Source: Adiantum capillus-veneris (taxonomy: Eukaryota; Streptophyta; Polypodiopsida; Polypodiales; Pteridaceae). Taken from it: a stretch of DNA of 64,000 nt. The notes beneath the pieces were generated by a model. That model made no database searches. It saw only the letters and a list, made by a program, of their open reading frames with translations, and was not told the DNA's origin. Made by a program: the position numbers and the translations under genes. How positions within the stretch are numbered: the first letter of the stretch is position 1; the number at the start of each line of letters is the position of its first letter. Location of the stretch: the NCBI GenBank assembly GCA_014529385.2, contig CM043960.1:72801910-72865909 (forward strand), read 5' to 3'. Positions 9,198 through 20,928 of this stretch are shown piece by piece.

Positions 9198-10555
9198 TAT
9201 ACCTAGATGAATCCAGGATATACCCGGATTCACCCTTGAAGGAAAGTGCAAGCTATAGACTCATGGTAGTCACCCACGAGACAATATAACCATCAGCTCC
9301 ATCATGCATAGTATTGACTAAATACCACGACATCCCCACTAACGTCGTCAGTGCCCAATAGTGGGTGTAGAACTAGGTACAAACATATGCTCCCAAACAC
9401 AACACACACCACACGCACACACATGAGCATACATCAACACAAAGTTCAGCGTGCTGAGTTTCTGTCATGACTCCGGAGATCAAGGGCAGACTCAGCCATA
9501 ATGAAGCCTAGCACTAAGAGAAGAGTTAAATTGGAAAAATTAGCACAAAAGAAAAGGTAGTTGATAGGGCATAAGCACCACAAAAGATAGAAAGAATTAG
9601 CACAATATCAAATGGTCGTAACTCGGACAAAAACTTCACAATGTGAGGTCTACATGTCCGCTATACGACTAAAAAATATACCTAGATGAATCCAGGATAT
9701 ACCCGGATTCACCCTTGAAGGAAAGTGCAAGCTATAGACTCATGGTAGTCACCCACGAGACAATATAACCATCAGCTCCATCATGCATAGTATTGACTAA
9801 ATACCACGACATCCCCACTAACGTCGTCAGTGCCCAATAGTGGGTGTAGAACTAGGTACAAACATATGTTCCCAAACACAACACACACCACACGCACACA
9901 CATGAGCATACATCAACACAAAGTTCAGCGTGCTGAGTTTCTGTCATGACTCCGGAGATCAAGGGCAGACTCAGCCATAATGAAGCCTAGCACTAAGAGA
10001 AGCGTTAAATTGGAAAAATTAGCACAAAAGAAAAGGTAGTTGATAAGTGCAAGCTATAGACTCATGGTAGTCACCCACGAGACAATATAACCATCAGCTC
10101 CATCATGCATAGTATTGACTAAATACCACGACATCCCCACTAACGTCGTCAGTGCCCAATAGTGGGTGTAGAACTAGGTACAAACATATGTTCCCAAACA
10201 CAACACACACCACACGCACACACATGAGCATACATCAACACAAAGTTCAGCGTGCTGAGTTTCTGTCATGACTCCGGAGATCAAGGGCAGACTCAGCCAT
10301 AATGAAGCCTAGCACTAAGAGAAGCGTTAAATTGGAAAAATTAGCACAAAAGAAAAGGTAGTTGATAGGGCATACGCACCACAAAAGATAGAAAGAATTA
10401 GCACAATATCAAATGGTCGTAACTCGGACGAAAACTTCACAATGTGAGGTCTACATGTCCGCTATACGACTAAAAAATATACCTAGATGAATCCAGGATA
10501 TACCCGGATTCACCCTTGAAGGAAAGTGCAAGCTATAGACTCATGGTAGTCACCC
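9198..10555 (+). repeat. About 479-bp tandem repeat units (four, two incomplete)
   Basis: Units start TATACCTAGATGAATCC at 9198, 9677 and 10480. A fourth unit, lacking its first 48 bp or so, begins at about 10046 after a truncated second unit. The phrase GTGCAAGCTATAGAC recurs at 9246, 9725, 10047 and 10526 (spacings 479, 322, 479). Units end in CTATACGACTAAAAAA. A partial copy is at 43813-44003 in EGY1 intron 1. I recognise no coding capacity or transposon class; the short A-tail could fit a SINE-like unit, but no clear pol III A/B boxes were found. Confidence 0.85.
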
Positions 10556-11746
10556 TATCGTGTAGACGGCTATCCGGCAAGAAGTTGTTTAGATCCGCCT
10601 CTGCATGAACCTCTAGATACTTCAACTCCCAAGAAGATATCTTTAGTGTCTTGTTCTAATTCTTACGTGCATAACAAAACAGATAATGGAAAGGTAGGAT
10701 CTAGGAATGTATCGGAATACAAACTCGAAGGCGATTTTGCCTCTACAAGTAAATCCATTTATTACAAGTTAAATAATCTGGAGAAAATGAATAGAAAATT
10801 ATCTTGGATCGAAGCCGTTTCGAGTGAGTTTTCTTTTTGGGAAAAACTTCGTTCCAAACAAATCTTTCCATTTCAAAATGAAAAAGATTTGATTGAAGAA
10901 CCGTTTAACCACGAATTAGCAGTTTCTCACCGCCGTCCAGTAATTTACGAGTCAATTAGTTTGGTGCCTCGGTCTGTAACTCGTACCTTATCCAGATTCA
11001 AGGCGGAGTTAACAAATCAATCAAATTTAAATTTATCAGTCCATAATAACTTTGATTTAGCTAAGAACCAAGCCTCTGTTTCCCTCCAATATGTTGGATT
11101 CCTTCTCTTTCTTTTCCCGATTCAAATTGCTATAGAAAATTGGTTTTTGGAACCCCGGATTAGGGGTTGGTGGAACATACGTCAAATCCAATTATTTTCA
11201 AACGTGTTTCAAGAAGAAAACGCTTTGAAGCAGCTCCGAGAAGCAGAGGCATTATTCCGGTTAGACGATGTGATTGGCAACTTGGCAGATACGCAGTTGC
11301 AAAATTTTGATACGGATGCGCGCAACGAAACTACTCGATTAGCAATGACGTATGACGAGCTAAATATTCAGCTACTACTGCGGCTAGCAACCAACGCAAT
11401 TAGCATTGCCACTTTATTTCCCCTACTGATATTCGGGCGAAAGAGACTCGCGGTTTCAAATTCCCGGATTCAAGAGTCATTTTATAGTTTAAATGACACA
11501 ATGAAGGCGTTTTCCATCCTTCTATTAACTGATTTATGTGTAGGGTTTCACTCGCCCCATGGTTGGGAAATACTAGTATAGTCCCTTTTCGAATATTTTG
11601 GGTTGACTCCCAATAAATATGTAACTCCTCGCTTCGTCTCAACCTTTCCAGTTATTTTAGATACGCTATTTAAGTATTGGATCTTTCGTCACTTAAATCG
11701 AACATCTCCTTCAATTGTAGCAACTTATCATACAATGAGTGAATGA
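10556..11746 (+). pseudogene. cemA: cemA (ycf10) fragment, chloroplast envelope membrane protein
   Basis: The frame is open from the left junction (no initiator ATG; the first residues are lost) to a TAG at 11579-11581. It then continues in the same frame for 54 codons to a natural TGA at 11744-11746. Hallmarks are the hydrophobic segment VGFLLFLFPIQIAIENWFLEP, a NAISIATLFPLLIFGRKRLAV segment, FHSPHGWEIL, and after the TAG the conserved tail [10 protein letters not shown] ... [10 protein letters not shown] ... YHTMSE. CemA is an inner-envelope protein linked to inorganic carbon and proton handling. The TAG may be a U-to-C editing site inherited from the plastid (TAG to CAG) or a nuclear decay mutation. 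It is not expected to be expressed here. Confidence 0.9.
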
Positions 11747-11952
11747 CAACCATTCTTATGAATTTTTTGTTATTTCCGCTCCTTATTTAATTTAGTTGGA
11801 TTTGTACCTCCCCCCTGCTCATTGTCGTTTGCCACCCGTTAGTGAGAAAATGGAAGGAATGTAGGGAAGGAAAGAATTGGAGAAGGAATAGACTTCCTAA
11901 CATTCTACAATGTCACGACCTGGTTGTACAAATATTCAGGACTAATTATTGA

Positions 11953-12165
<213 letters not shown>

Positions 12166-12720
12166 TGATGCGTCATAGGATGGGTGACATAGAGCATCGT
12201 GAAGGAGATTGTACCGTGAGTTCGGTAGGAAAGGACTAGGTGATGGGTATTCTTGATGCCTCACAAGGTGGGTGACGGGTGCATCGGAAAGGGAATATCC
12301 ATAGTCGAGAGGAAATTCCCAATTGTGTTGGTAATGAAGATGGGTTCGTAGGAAACTTTGAGGAAAAATCGATGCTTTTTTAGTAAGCGGGATTGCTTTT
12401 CGGGAAAGCAGATACTTTTCCGCGAGGAAGTCTATGTTTGCATTGCAACTGTGCATGTGATTGCATCCAGGGACGCCTGGGAAGTGCTGTAAAAGCATTG
12501 TTTTTAACTTACAAGGTTCTATTGAGTTTTTGGACAGATTCAGACTATTTTTAAAATACGCCGGCCGCCCACTTAATAAGTGGGCAGCCATCTAATTAAT
12601 AAGGCAACAGATCAGCCAGCATTTTCTCTCTCTCTTTTTCTGGCAAAACATCGCAACCAAAAAAAAAAAAAAAACGGTTGCGATCTCTACGCGAGCAGCT
12701 ATTGTGCCCGTGGCCAGGAG

Positions 12721-12730
12721 CTATAAAAGC
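12721..12730 (+). promoter_or_regulatory. TATA box of EA 5' LTR
   Basis: CTATAAAAGC follows GGCCAGGAG. The same site is at 17492-17501 in the 3' LTR. It is a plausible pol II promoter of the element. Confidence 0.5.
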
Positions 12731-13613
12731 ATCACATGCCCTCACTCAGAGGAGAGGATCAGTTTTTGCAAGAAGGAGATGCTATTGTAGAGTTCACCCG
12801 CAAAGAAGACGTTTGCCGGTGATGCCCATGACTGTTCCAAGTGCACCCGATGTCGCCAAGACCCAGTGCGCGAGTTCCCTCGCGAAGAAGTGCCTACGGA
12901 GCGTGTTTCCATTGCGACAAGCTGCTGTTTTTCTCTGTTTTCAGCCCATACACATCGTAGACGGGGCTGATTTACGAGAAGGAACCCAAGAACACACCTC
13001 TTTTGTGTGTAGGATTGGAAGAGAGGATTTTCTATGTAGAGATCTCTTCCGGGGAATTGCTTTTCGAGAACCGAGTTGCGTTCCGAGCGTCGAGACTTTG
13101 AAGGTAACGATTTTCATGTTATGATCCCTGAGTATTTGATTGCAGGTGTACTTCCTCCTCGTGAGGGAGTAGGAGCAGAGGAAGGCGTGAGCCTCTAAGG
13201 GAGAAAAGCGCTTCTGAGGAACTAGAGCTAGATCAGCCCAAGGGTTTCGTACCCGAGTTTGGGAAGTAGATCCATGGATCGGAGAGAGGTAGTCTCTCAA
13301 GTTGTGATCCGGAAGTTGGGATTCCCAAGTAAGGACTTCATTTCGGGAAAGCAGAGTTGCTCTGCGGGAAGAGGACTCTGGAAACAGAGTTAGAAAAGAG
13401 AGTTGCAGGGATGTCATGCCCTGAGTCTGGAAGGTGGGATCTAGAGGCGAGAACCTTGGTTCTCAAGGATTTGGAATAAGGAACGGAAGTTCCTTGGAAT
13501 AGGGTTTTACCCTACGAATCGGTAGCTGAGGCTTCTAGGAACCATCAAGTCTTATTCTAGAATAAAAGTGGTAATACATTCGGTTCAAGTGCTTGTATAA
13601 ACTTCTCCTTAGT

Positions 13614-13659
13614 AATAAAGATACTATTAGGGGGGGGACCAGCCCATCTTCTGGTCTCC
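13614..13659 (+). promoter_or_regulatory. EA 5' LTR poly(A) signal and stem-loop
   Basis: AATAAA (13614) is followed by GGGGACCAG (13634-13642), loop CCCATCTT and CTGGTCTCC (13651-13659). One C-to-T change still pairs as G-U. The 3' LTR copy (18407-18436) forms an 11-bp perfect stem with the same loop. Confidence 0.5.
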
Positions 13660-13795
13660 AGTACTGTGTCGATCTTCTCACTCTCTATCTCTCTCTCTAT
13701 CTATTTCTCTCTATATTCTATGGCTTCAGTAATAAGTGATAAATCCTATTTATCCGAATGTATTTTATATTGTTATGCGCTCCCGTTTGTGACAG

Positions 13796-13807
13796 TGGTA
13801 TCAGAGC
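13796..13807 (+). other. EA primer-binding site (tRNA-iMet)
   Basis: TGGTATCAGAGC lies one base after the 5' LTR end, at the same spacing as in G1. It defines the LTR boundary at 13794. Confidence 0.85.
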
Positions 13808-14119
13808 ATGGTCTCCTCTCTTCCTCTGTAAAGGAGGACGACTCTGGGAAGATACGGGAAGAAGCCATGACAAGCCAATAGAGAAGCAGGCGGAAACCTA
13901 AGTCCTGCACGAAAAGCTCGTAGAGTTGGAAAATTTTTTCTCTCTGCAAGAAGTCGACACAAGACTTGGGATTCTCTGAGAAGGCGACAAGAGCATGATG
14001 CTCAAGAACCTAGAGAATCCAAGGAGCAGAATGCTCAAGATACTTCAGATCTCAATCCAGAATCATAGCCAAGAAATATTTCGGGAAGGATACGAAGAAG
14101 GTCTCTAGACCTAGGAACA

Positions 14120-14570
14120 CTCCAATCAAGTTTCATACTTTTGACAGAAGAGAAGATGTTCCGAAAGCTACCGCTTTCATTCGACAGTTTGAAGTTGCCT
14201 TTGCAAACGGCAATTTCTGAGAAGCGTAGAAGGTGAGGCATTGTGACCAAACACCTCAAGGGGATTGCAAGTACTTGGTGGTATACCAAAGCTGTGCAAG
14301 GAACTTACAACAAGACTTGGATTCAATTCAAGGCTGAATTTTTCGACAAATTTTTTTTTCCTCTATGCTTTGAGGAAGGCATCCAAGAAGATTGGGATCG
14401 GTTTGCCCAATAGGAACACGAGCGAGTCAAAGCAAGTAGTCGTTCACTCTTGCCAAGGTAGCTCCATTCTTGATCCTCTCTGAGGAAGGAAAGATGAACA
14501 AATTTAACGAAGGACTTTTGCCCGAATTTTGTAAACGCATCTACAAGATACTTTGCAACAGATGGTGGGG
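14120..14570 (+). pseudogene. EA gag remnant
   Basis: Shifted frames still show gag capsid sequence like G1: KFHTFDRREDVPKATAFIRQF and EVAFANG near 14128-14210, then STWWYTKAV and WIQFKAEFFDKF near 14265-14350, and DWDRFAQ followed by EHERVK near 14390-14430. Several stops and frameshifts break it. The order matches G1 gag residues of about 150-270. No zinc knuckle follows. Confidence 0.7.
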
Positions 14571-16529
14571 TCAGCAATAAAAGCTGAAAGTGTACACCTT
14601 AGTGTACATAGAATACAATCCCCGCAGTGGGACGGGAACCATTGAACATAGAAACAACGAATTTTTGTTATTTCTCCTTGAAGGGTACGTTGCTATTCGG
14701 AGAAAGTTTGGAGTAAGGAAATTCAATCTAACTCCTGAGTTCTTGAATAGAAGACCCTCGAACTTTAAGTGAGAGGTAGGTCTTGATCAAAGTTACATCT
14801 TTGAGGAAACCATAAAGTGCATTGTGCTTGTTTGCTCTTTTACACGAGATATGCACGTGTCTAACCAGGTCAATCACTCTCGAGTGTATATGAGAGTAGG
14901 ATTGAGTCAGAACATTGTTTTATATGATGAACTTCTTTGCTTAACCATCTGGAAGGTCCATGATTGATCTGGTATCCGGTAATTCTCGAACATATTATCT
15001 GCTACTGTGGGTAGGAAATTATGAAGGAGCCATTCTGAGCTTTCAAGCAAAAAAAAGAAAAAGCTTTCACTAAGCTTGAATACCTTATGAACCAACACCC
15101 CCTACCCGGTAAGGGAAGACATGGTAGTGCTTTTTGCACAAGTGAATGAACACTCTCTTTACGAGGGAAGGAACAAGCAACGACTACGGCCTGTGTGATT
15201 GAGGAATCCAAGGATTAAAATCCTAGTTTATTTGATGAGCGGGTTTTACTCTAAGATCGAGCCAAGGGATCGTCAGGTTGAGCGTCTTCGCTCTAAGGAT
15301 CTTATGAAGGGAAGGTAATTTCCCAGGTTCACCAAAACTCTAATACAACTTAAGAATTATGTACACCTTTGGGTACATGGGTAACACACGAAGATGCAAA
15401 GCTATGCAAGGAATTGGACGGGAGTTTGTTATACTCTCTTGAGCACCATTTTGTGCGCAAGGATATTCCGACACGAGAATCTCTATTTGAGATGTGTTCA
15501 GTAGAAGGAATTTGAGTCTATACAGAGAAGAGGTTTTCTGATGGTCGTTGATCATTGAGTACGCTATGTGCTTTTAGCATTACAGTAGCAACTTTTGGTT
15601 GCGGTATATGTTTCTCCTTGAGCAAGTCAAGTCGCATTTACACGTTGCTAGAATAAATTTGAACTATTATGTTCGTAAGAGTATAATTCGCCAACCGTTT
15701 CAAAATGGTAAGAACTACATATGGGAGAACATCCCTGAGAATCAAAGAGGGTTCGCTCTATTGTGAACCGGGTTTAAATGTACATTCAGAAAATGCTATG
15801 GCTAGAATCCTATCTGCCTGAGATTTTGCAAGTCGTCATTGATGCTTGCAAGGTGAATTATTTTTTATGATTTTGCAAGGAAGAGACACTAATGGGCGTC
15901 AGGAAAAAAACATTGCTGGTGGTAATAACTTGCAGGAGAAAGATTGGAAAGAAGTGCCGCCGTGCACAAGGGATCTTCGGATCAGAACAATTGGCCTACC
16001 CAAAGCAACGGCCCCGAACAAGAACCTTCTTTAATGTGATCACAGACTCTGTTTGTGAAAGAAAGACATTGAGATTAATGCTCTATGACTTGGGAATTCC
16101 CTATGTGGGAGGACACAAGAGGTTTAATACCCTCTGGAGTAACAACGCAAAATTACGTGCAAGGACAGATACCTAGATTGATTTCTAGGAGGATTATTCT
16201 TCTCGGGACTGAGAAGGTGGAATTGAGTTAACAGATTCTCGGATGAGGAAACTTTCGATCTGTTGGAAAGACACGAATGACGAGTTCTTACATGGCTCAT
16301 AAGTTTGATGATTAGTGAAAGATATCCTCGAGGTACTAGAGGAACGACATAAACCGATAAGGTAAGTATTGAATTATTGAATTTTTGTTTAATTTAAAAT
16401 TTAAATTCTCTTTTGAGAAAGGACCGGCTCAACTCACCATTGAGCAAGATTTTGAATTTTTTCGGTTTCTCCCTGGGCAGTTCAGTTAGACCTCTATAGT
16501 TGAGGACAATTGTTTATAAGTGAGAGGGA
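14571..16529 (+). other. EA internal region without recognisable gene
   Basis: No RT, RNase H, integrase or host domain was recognised. Short ORFs (60-94 codons) lack family motifs. It ends in the purine tract ATAAGTGAGAGGGA before the 3' LTR. It is probably decayed or unrelated filler between gag and LTR of a large-retrotransposon-derivative type element. Confidence 0.5.
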
Positions 16530-18543
16530 TGTTGCTAAATTGGCTTTATCTGATGGGAAAATAATTCTAAATAAATTATTGGATTTATAAGTGAGAGGGT
16601 TTTCTTGCTTGGAACAATAGGAAAAAAATAATTCTAACTGAATTATTGGAATTTTAAGTGAGAGGGTTTTCTCGCTTGGAACAACAGGAAAAAAATAATT
16701 CTAACTGAATTATTGAAATTTTAAATGAGAGGGTTTTTCTCACTAGAGACATCCGAGTACAGAGTATTCCTAGTGCGTCATTCAAAGTAATGACGGGAGC
16801 ACTTAGAACGGGAATAACTGTAAGGCCACCAAGAACGGGTACTTCTGATGCGTCACATCGGATGGGTGACAGGGAGCATCGGAAACAAGTATCCAACCAT
16901 CCAGGAACGGACATCTCTGATGCGTCATAGGATGGGTAACATAGAGCATCGTGAAAGATTGTACCGTAAGTTCGGTGGGAAAGGACTAGGTGATGGGTAT
17001 TCGTGATGCGTCACAAGGTGGGTGACAGGTGCATCGGAAAGGGAATATCCGTACTTGAGAGGAAATTCCGAACTGTGTTGGTATTGTGCACAAGGAAAAG
17101 CAACCACTTGAATGAAGATAGGTTCACAGGAAACTTTGAGGAAAATCAGATGCTTTTTTAGTAAGCGGGATTGCTTTTCGGGAAAGCAAACGCTTTCCCG
17201 TGAGGAAGTCTATGTCTGCATTGCAACTGTGCATGTGATTGTATCGAGGGACACCTGGAAAGTGCTGTGAAAGCATGGTTTTTAACTTATAAGGTTTTAT
17301 TGAGTTTTTGGGCAGATTCGGACTATTTTTAAAATACGCCGGCCGCCCACTTAATAAGTGGGCAGCCATCTGATAAATACGGTAACAGATCAGCCAACGT
17401 TTTCTCTCTCTCTTTTTCAGGCAGAACATCGCAAAAAAAAAAAACGGTTGCGATATCTACTCGAGCAGCTATTCGTGCCTGTGGCCAGGAGCTATAAAAG
17501 CATCACATGCCCTCACTCAGAGGAGAGGATCAATTTTTGCAAGAAGGAGATGCTGCTGCAGAGTTCGCCCGCAAAGAAGACGTTTGCCGTTGATGCCCAT
17601 GACCCAATGTCGCCAAGACCAAGTGCGCGAGTTCCCTCGCGAAGAAGTGCCTACAGAGCATGTTTCCATCGCGACAAGCTTCTGTTTTTCTCTGTTTTCA
17701 GCCCATAAACATTATAGACGGGGCTGATTTACAAGAAGGAACCCAAGAACACACCTCTTTTGTGTGTAGGATTGGAAGAGAGGATTTTCTATGTAGAGAT
17801 CCCTTCCGGGGAATTGCTTTTTGAGAACCCAGTTGCGTTCCGAGCGTCGAGACTTTGAAGGTAACAATTTTCATGTTATGATCTCTGAGTATTTGATTGC
17901 AGGTGTACTTCCTCTTCGTGAGAAAGTAGGAGCAGAGGAAGGCGTGAGAAAGTAGGAGCAGAGGAAGGCATGAGCCTCTAAGGGAGAAAAGCGCTCTGAG
18001 GAACTAGAGCTAGATCAGCCCAAGGGTTTCGTATCCGAGTTTGGGAAGTAGATCCACGGATCGGACAGAGATAGTCTCTCAAGTTGTGATCTGGAAATTG
18101 GGATTCCCAAGTAAGGACTTTGTGTCCGGGAAAGCAGAGTTGTTCTGCGGGAAGAGGACTCTGGAAACAGAGTCGGAAAAAAGAGTTGCAGGGATGTCAT
18201 GCCCTGAGTCTGGAAGGTGAGATCTAGAGGCGAGAACCTTGGTTCTCAAGGATTTGGAATAAGGAACGGAAGTTCCTTGGAATAGGGTTTTGCCCTACGA
18301 ACTCAGCTTCCGAGAACAATCAAGTCTTATTCTAGAACGAACGTGGTCATACATTTGGTTCAAGTGCTTGTATAGACTTCTCCTCAGTAATAAAGATACT
18401 ATTACGGGGGGGACCAGCCCATCTTCTGGTCCCCCCTCTCTCTTTGTATCTATTTCTCTCTATATCCTCTGGCTTCAGTAATAAGTGATAAATCCTATTT
18501 ATCCGAATGTATTTTATATTGTTATGCGCTCCCGTTTGTGTCA
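16530..18543 (+). repeat. EA 3' LTR
   Basis: A 2014-bp LTR, TGTTGC...TTTGTGTCA, uninterrupted. It carries three copies of a TGATGCGTCA-GATGGGT(G/A)AC module (16846, 16918, 17004), a TATA box (17492), a poly(A) signal (about 18389) and the conserved stem-loop. The AAGTAT near 16888-16893 marks the site where the 5' LTR was invaded. Confidence 0.88.
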
Positions 18544-18899
18544 GAGTCAGAATTCAGTAGATAAAGATTTGCAGATTTCAAGCATTAGCATTTTCAGATT
18601 TCAGCCCGTCTCGTCATCGTTCTTATTGTCGTCGACATCGTCGGCAAGTCCAAGCATTGTAGAGATTTGTGCAATCATAAGTAGACCGCTCTCGCCATAG
18701 AGAGTGGGGCCTTCGGAGGAAGGTTTGACAACATTCTGGTATCGTATTCTTCTCTCTCTATCTCTCAGTCTCAGTACCTTCATTCACAGTGTCATTCACT
18801 TTGTTTGTGCCCATTGCACTCTCTCGCTAAAGGAATGGAAGGCTCTCCCTTCCGTAAGTAAAAGGAACCTTGAGCAAAGTTGAACATTCGCACCTTACA

Positions 18900-19374
18900 G
18901 AAAGACCAAGAAGCCCTGATTTTCTTTGATGGAGGAGCCAAGGCTAGCTTCATTTCACCTGAATTGGCGGCGTGGCTCGAGATCACACCCAATTGGATGG
19001 GACCACTAGCAGAGAGAGTTCTAGCGGCACCCGGCAGGGATGTAGCCATTACACCTGTCATTGGCAAACTTCGTTTGCATTGTCAAGGGTATTTGGGGTA
19101 CGAGGACTTCTACATAATGCCCTTGGAAGGTTGTGATGTCCTCTTGGGAAGAAGGACGTGGACGATTTTGTACGCAGTTGCTTGGTATGCCAAAAGGTCA
19201 AGTTTGACAGGCATAAAGCACAGGGATTGTTATAGCCTTTACCCATACCCACCTGCCCTTGGGAAAGTATTGCAATGGATTTCATTTTTTATCTCCCGGG
19301 AACACAGAGAGGTCACGATGGTATCTGGACTGTTAGTGACGGGTTTAGCAAGCAAGCTTATTTCATTCAAGTGA
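18900..19374 (+). pseudogene. G2 protease joined by deletion to integrase zinc finger
   Basis: Residues after the GAAAG joint read QEALIFFDGGAKASFISPEL, a retropepsin-like active site with D-G-G in place of D-S/T-G. The fold continues to LGYEDFYIMPLEGCDVLLGR. At about 19150 the sequence jumps to the integrase N-terminal zinc region (DDFVRSCLVCQKVKFDRHK in a shifted frame). The whole RT and RNase H are therefore deleted. This resembles the G1 deletion in kind but is larger. It is not functional. Confidence 0.78.
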
Positions 19375-19685
19375 AGAAAACAGTCAAGCCGGATCAATTA
19401 GCGAGACTCTTTCTAGCCCAGATCTTCAGATTACATGGCATGCCCGAGACGATTGTCTCCGACAGGGACCCCAGATTCACGAGTTTGTTTTGGAAGGCTA
19501 TTTGGGAGAACGTTGGCACGTGGTTGCAATTCTCGTCATTGTTCCACCCGCCGCAGACTAACGAGCAATCTGAGATTGCCAGTGGTACTAGATTTATTGA
19601 AGTCTTACATCTCGAATCAGAAGACTCAATGAGTATTTACCTTTGGTGGAATTTGCCTATAATAACACGATACACTCTTCGATAG
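19275..19685 (+). pseudogene. G2 integrase catalytic core
   Basis: The frame carries MDFIFYLPGT (first Asp), the GIWTVSDGFSKQAYF segment, IVSDRDPRF (second Asp) and SEIASG (the Glu). Spacing and neighbours match G1 integrase. A frameshift at about 19565-19640 moves the remainder to the next frame. Confidence 0.8.
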
Positions 19686-20320
19686 GGAAGGCGCCGTTTG
19701 AGATTATTGAAGGTGCTACGAAGGTTCCACCCTTCCTAAGCACGAAAGATAAGATTTTTGAAGGCGATGAGTACACGCGTGACTTGGACACGGCTTTTGC
19801 CAAGGTCCGCGAGGCTTTGCAGAAATCTCTAGAAAGACAGAAAAAGGCAGCAGATCGCCATCGTCGTGATCTGAAATTGAAGGAGAACGATTGGGTGCTC
19901 TTACGTTTTGAGAAGGCACGCCTAAGAGAGAAAAAGAGAAAGGAGAGGCTTTTTCCAAAGCTTAGTATGCGATACTACGGACCTTTTCAGATTGCGGAAA
20001 AGATAAATGATGTCTCCTTTAGACTGAAGCTACCCGACACTTGGAGAATTCACAATGCTTTTCATGTGAGTCTCCTAAAGCCTTTTAAAGGCGATGTGCT
20101 TGAAGATGGGGAGCCTGATGAGCAACCCGAAGTGAAAGAAAATGAGGAGATCCTTGTTCCAGAACACATATTGGCACATAAAGACAAAAAGATTAAGGGT
20201 AAAGTGATAAGGCGGTTCTTGGTTAAATTCAAGAACTATCCTGCATTGGATGCGAAGTGGATGGAGGAGGAGGACCTAGCAGATAGTAGATACTCCTCAG
20301 ATTGTGAATCTTTACCTTGA
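19643..20320 (+). pseudogene. G2 integrase C-terminus with chromodomain
   Basis: It starts at VEFAYNNTIHSSIGKAPFEI and continues through a basic helical region and the GPF/Y module (MRYYGPFQIAEKINDVSFR, HNAFHVSLLKPF). It ends with a chromodomain (EEILVPEHILAHKDKK ... RRFLVKFKNYPALDAKWM). The domain order equals that of G1 without the frameshift. The chromodomain is thought to direct the pre-integration complex to modified histones. The frame ends at a TGA at 20318-20320. A related fragment lies at 52097-52200. Confidence 0.83.
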
Positions 20321-20928
20321 AGCTTTTGGTTTAGCATACTCTATTCCAAATGGAACCCCAAACTCAGCTTGGGCGGAATCTCGTGCAGCGGGTATGCACA
20401 AGTGGGGAATCGCTCCACTCCTTTGTCAACAGATTGCCTCGATTTTTGATACTAAAGTCACTAATGGCTCTTTGAGTTTCAGAAATACTGTGAGCTGATA
20501 GTATTCTGCTGTAATGACTTTATGAACTGGAATTCCCGACAATATGATATTGATTTGTTCTTGACTTGTTTAAGTGTAGGAACTGATAGACGAAATGACT
20601 GCAGCATTTTGGTCTGAATGATCTCGATAGACATGGTTGCAATAAGGATTAGTCAATCGGGCATCTGTGAGGTCCCGACTGGATCTAGATGCGATTGCTA
20701 AATACGTTGCTGATAAATCATGGTCTGAGATCCGAATGAATTTTGAATGTGATTTGTCATGTGATGTCCTATGATGTCCTGTGATGTGATTGTCGATTGA
20801 TACATATACTAGATGTGTGTTCCTAGTGCGTCGGTACTAACAGTCAGTGTGTGCTAAGACAGTTTATGGCCTCTGTCTGTTTTGCAAGCGTAATCGAGGG
20901 CGATTACAATGCTTTCAAGAAGGGGGTA
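20321..20928 (+). other. G2 3' untranslated region
   Basis: There is no coding signal. It is homologous to 52200-52860 (phrases GACTTGTTTAAGTG, GTAATCGAGGGCGATTACAA). The perfect inverted repeat GTAATCG-AGGG-CGATTAC near 20890-20907, also present in the other copy, precedes the polypurine tract. Confidence 0.6.

Noticed and set aside
9198..10555. Regularly spaced repeats as a CRISPR array
   Set aside because: Units are about 479 bp and identical throughout, not short repeats with unique spacers, and the context is a plant nuclear genome.
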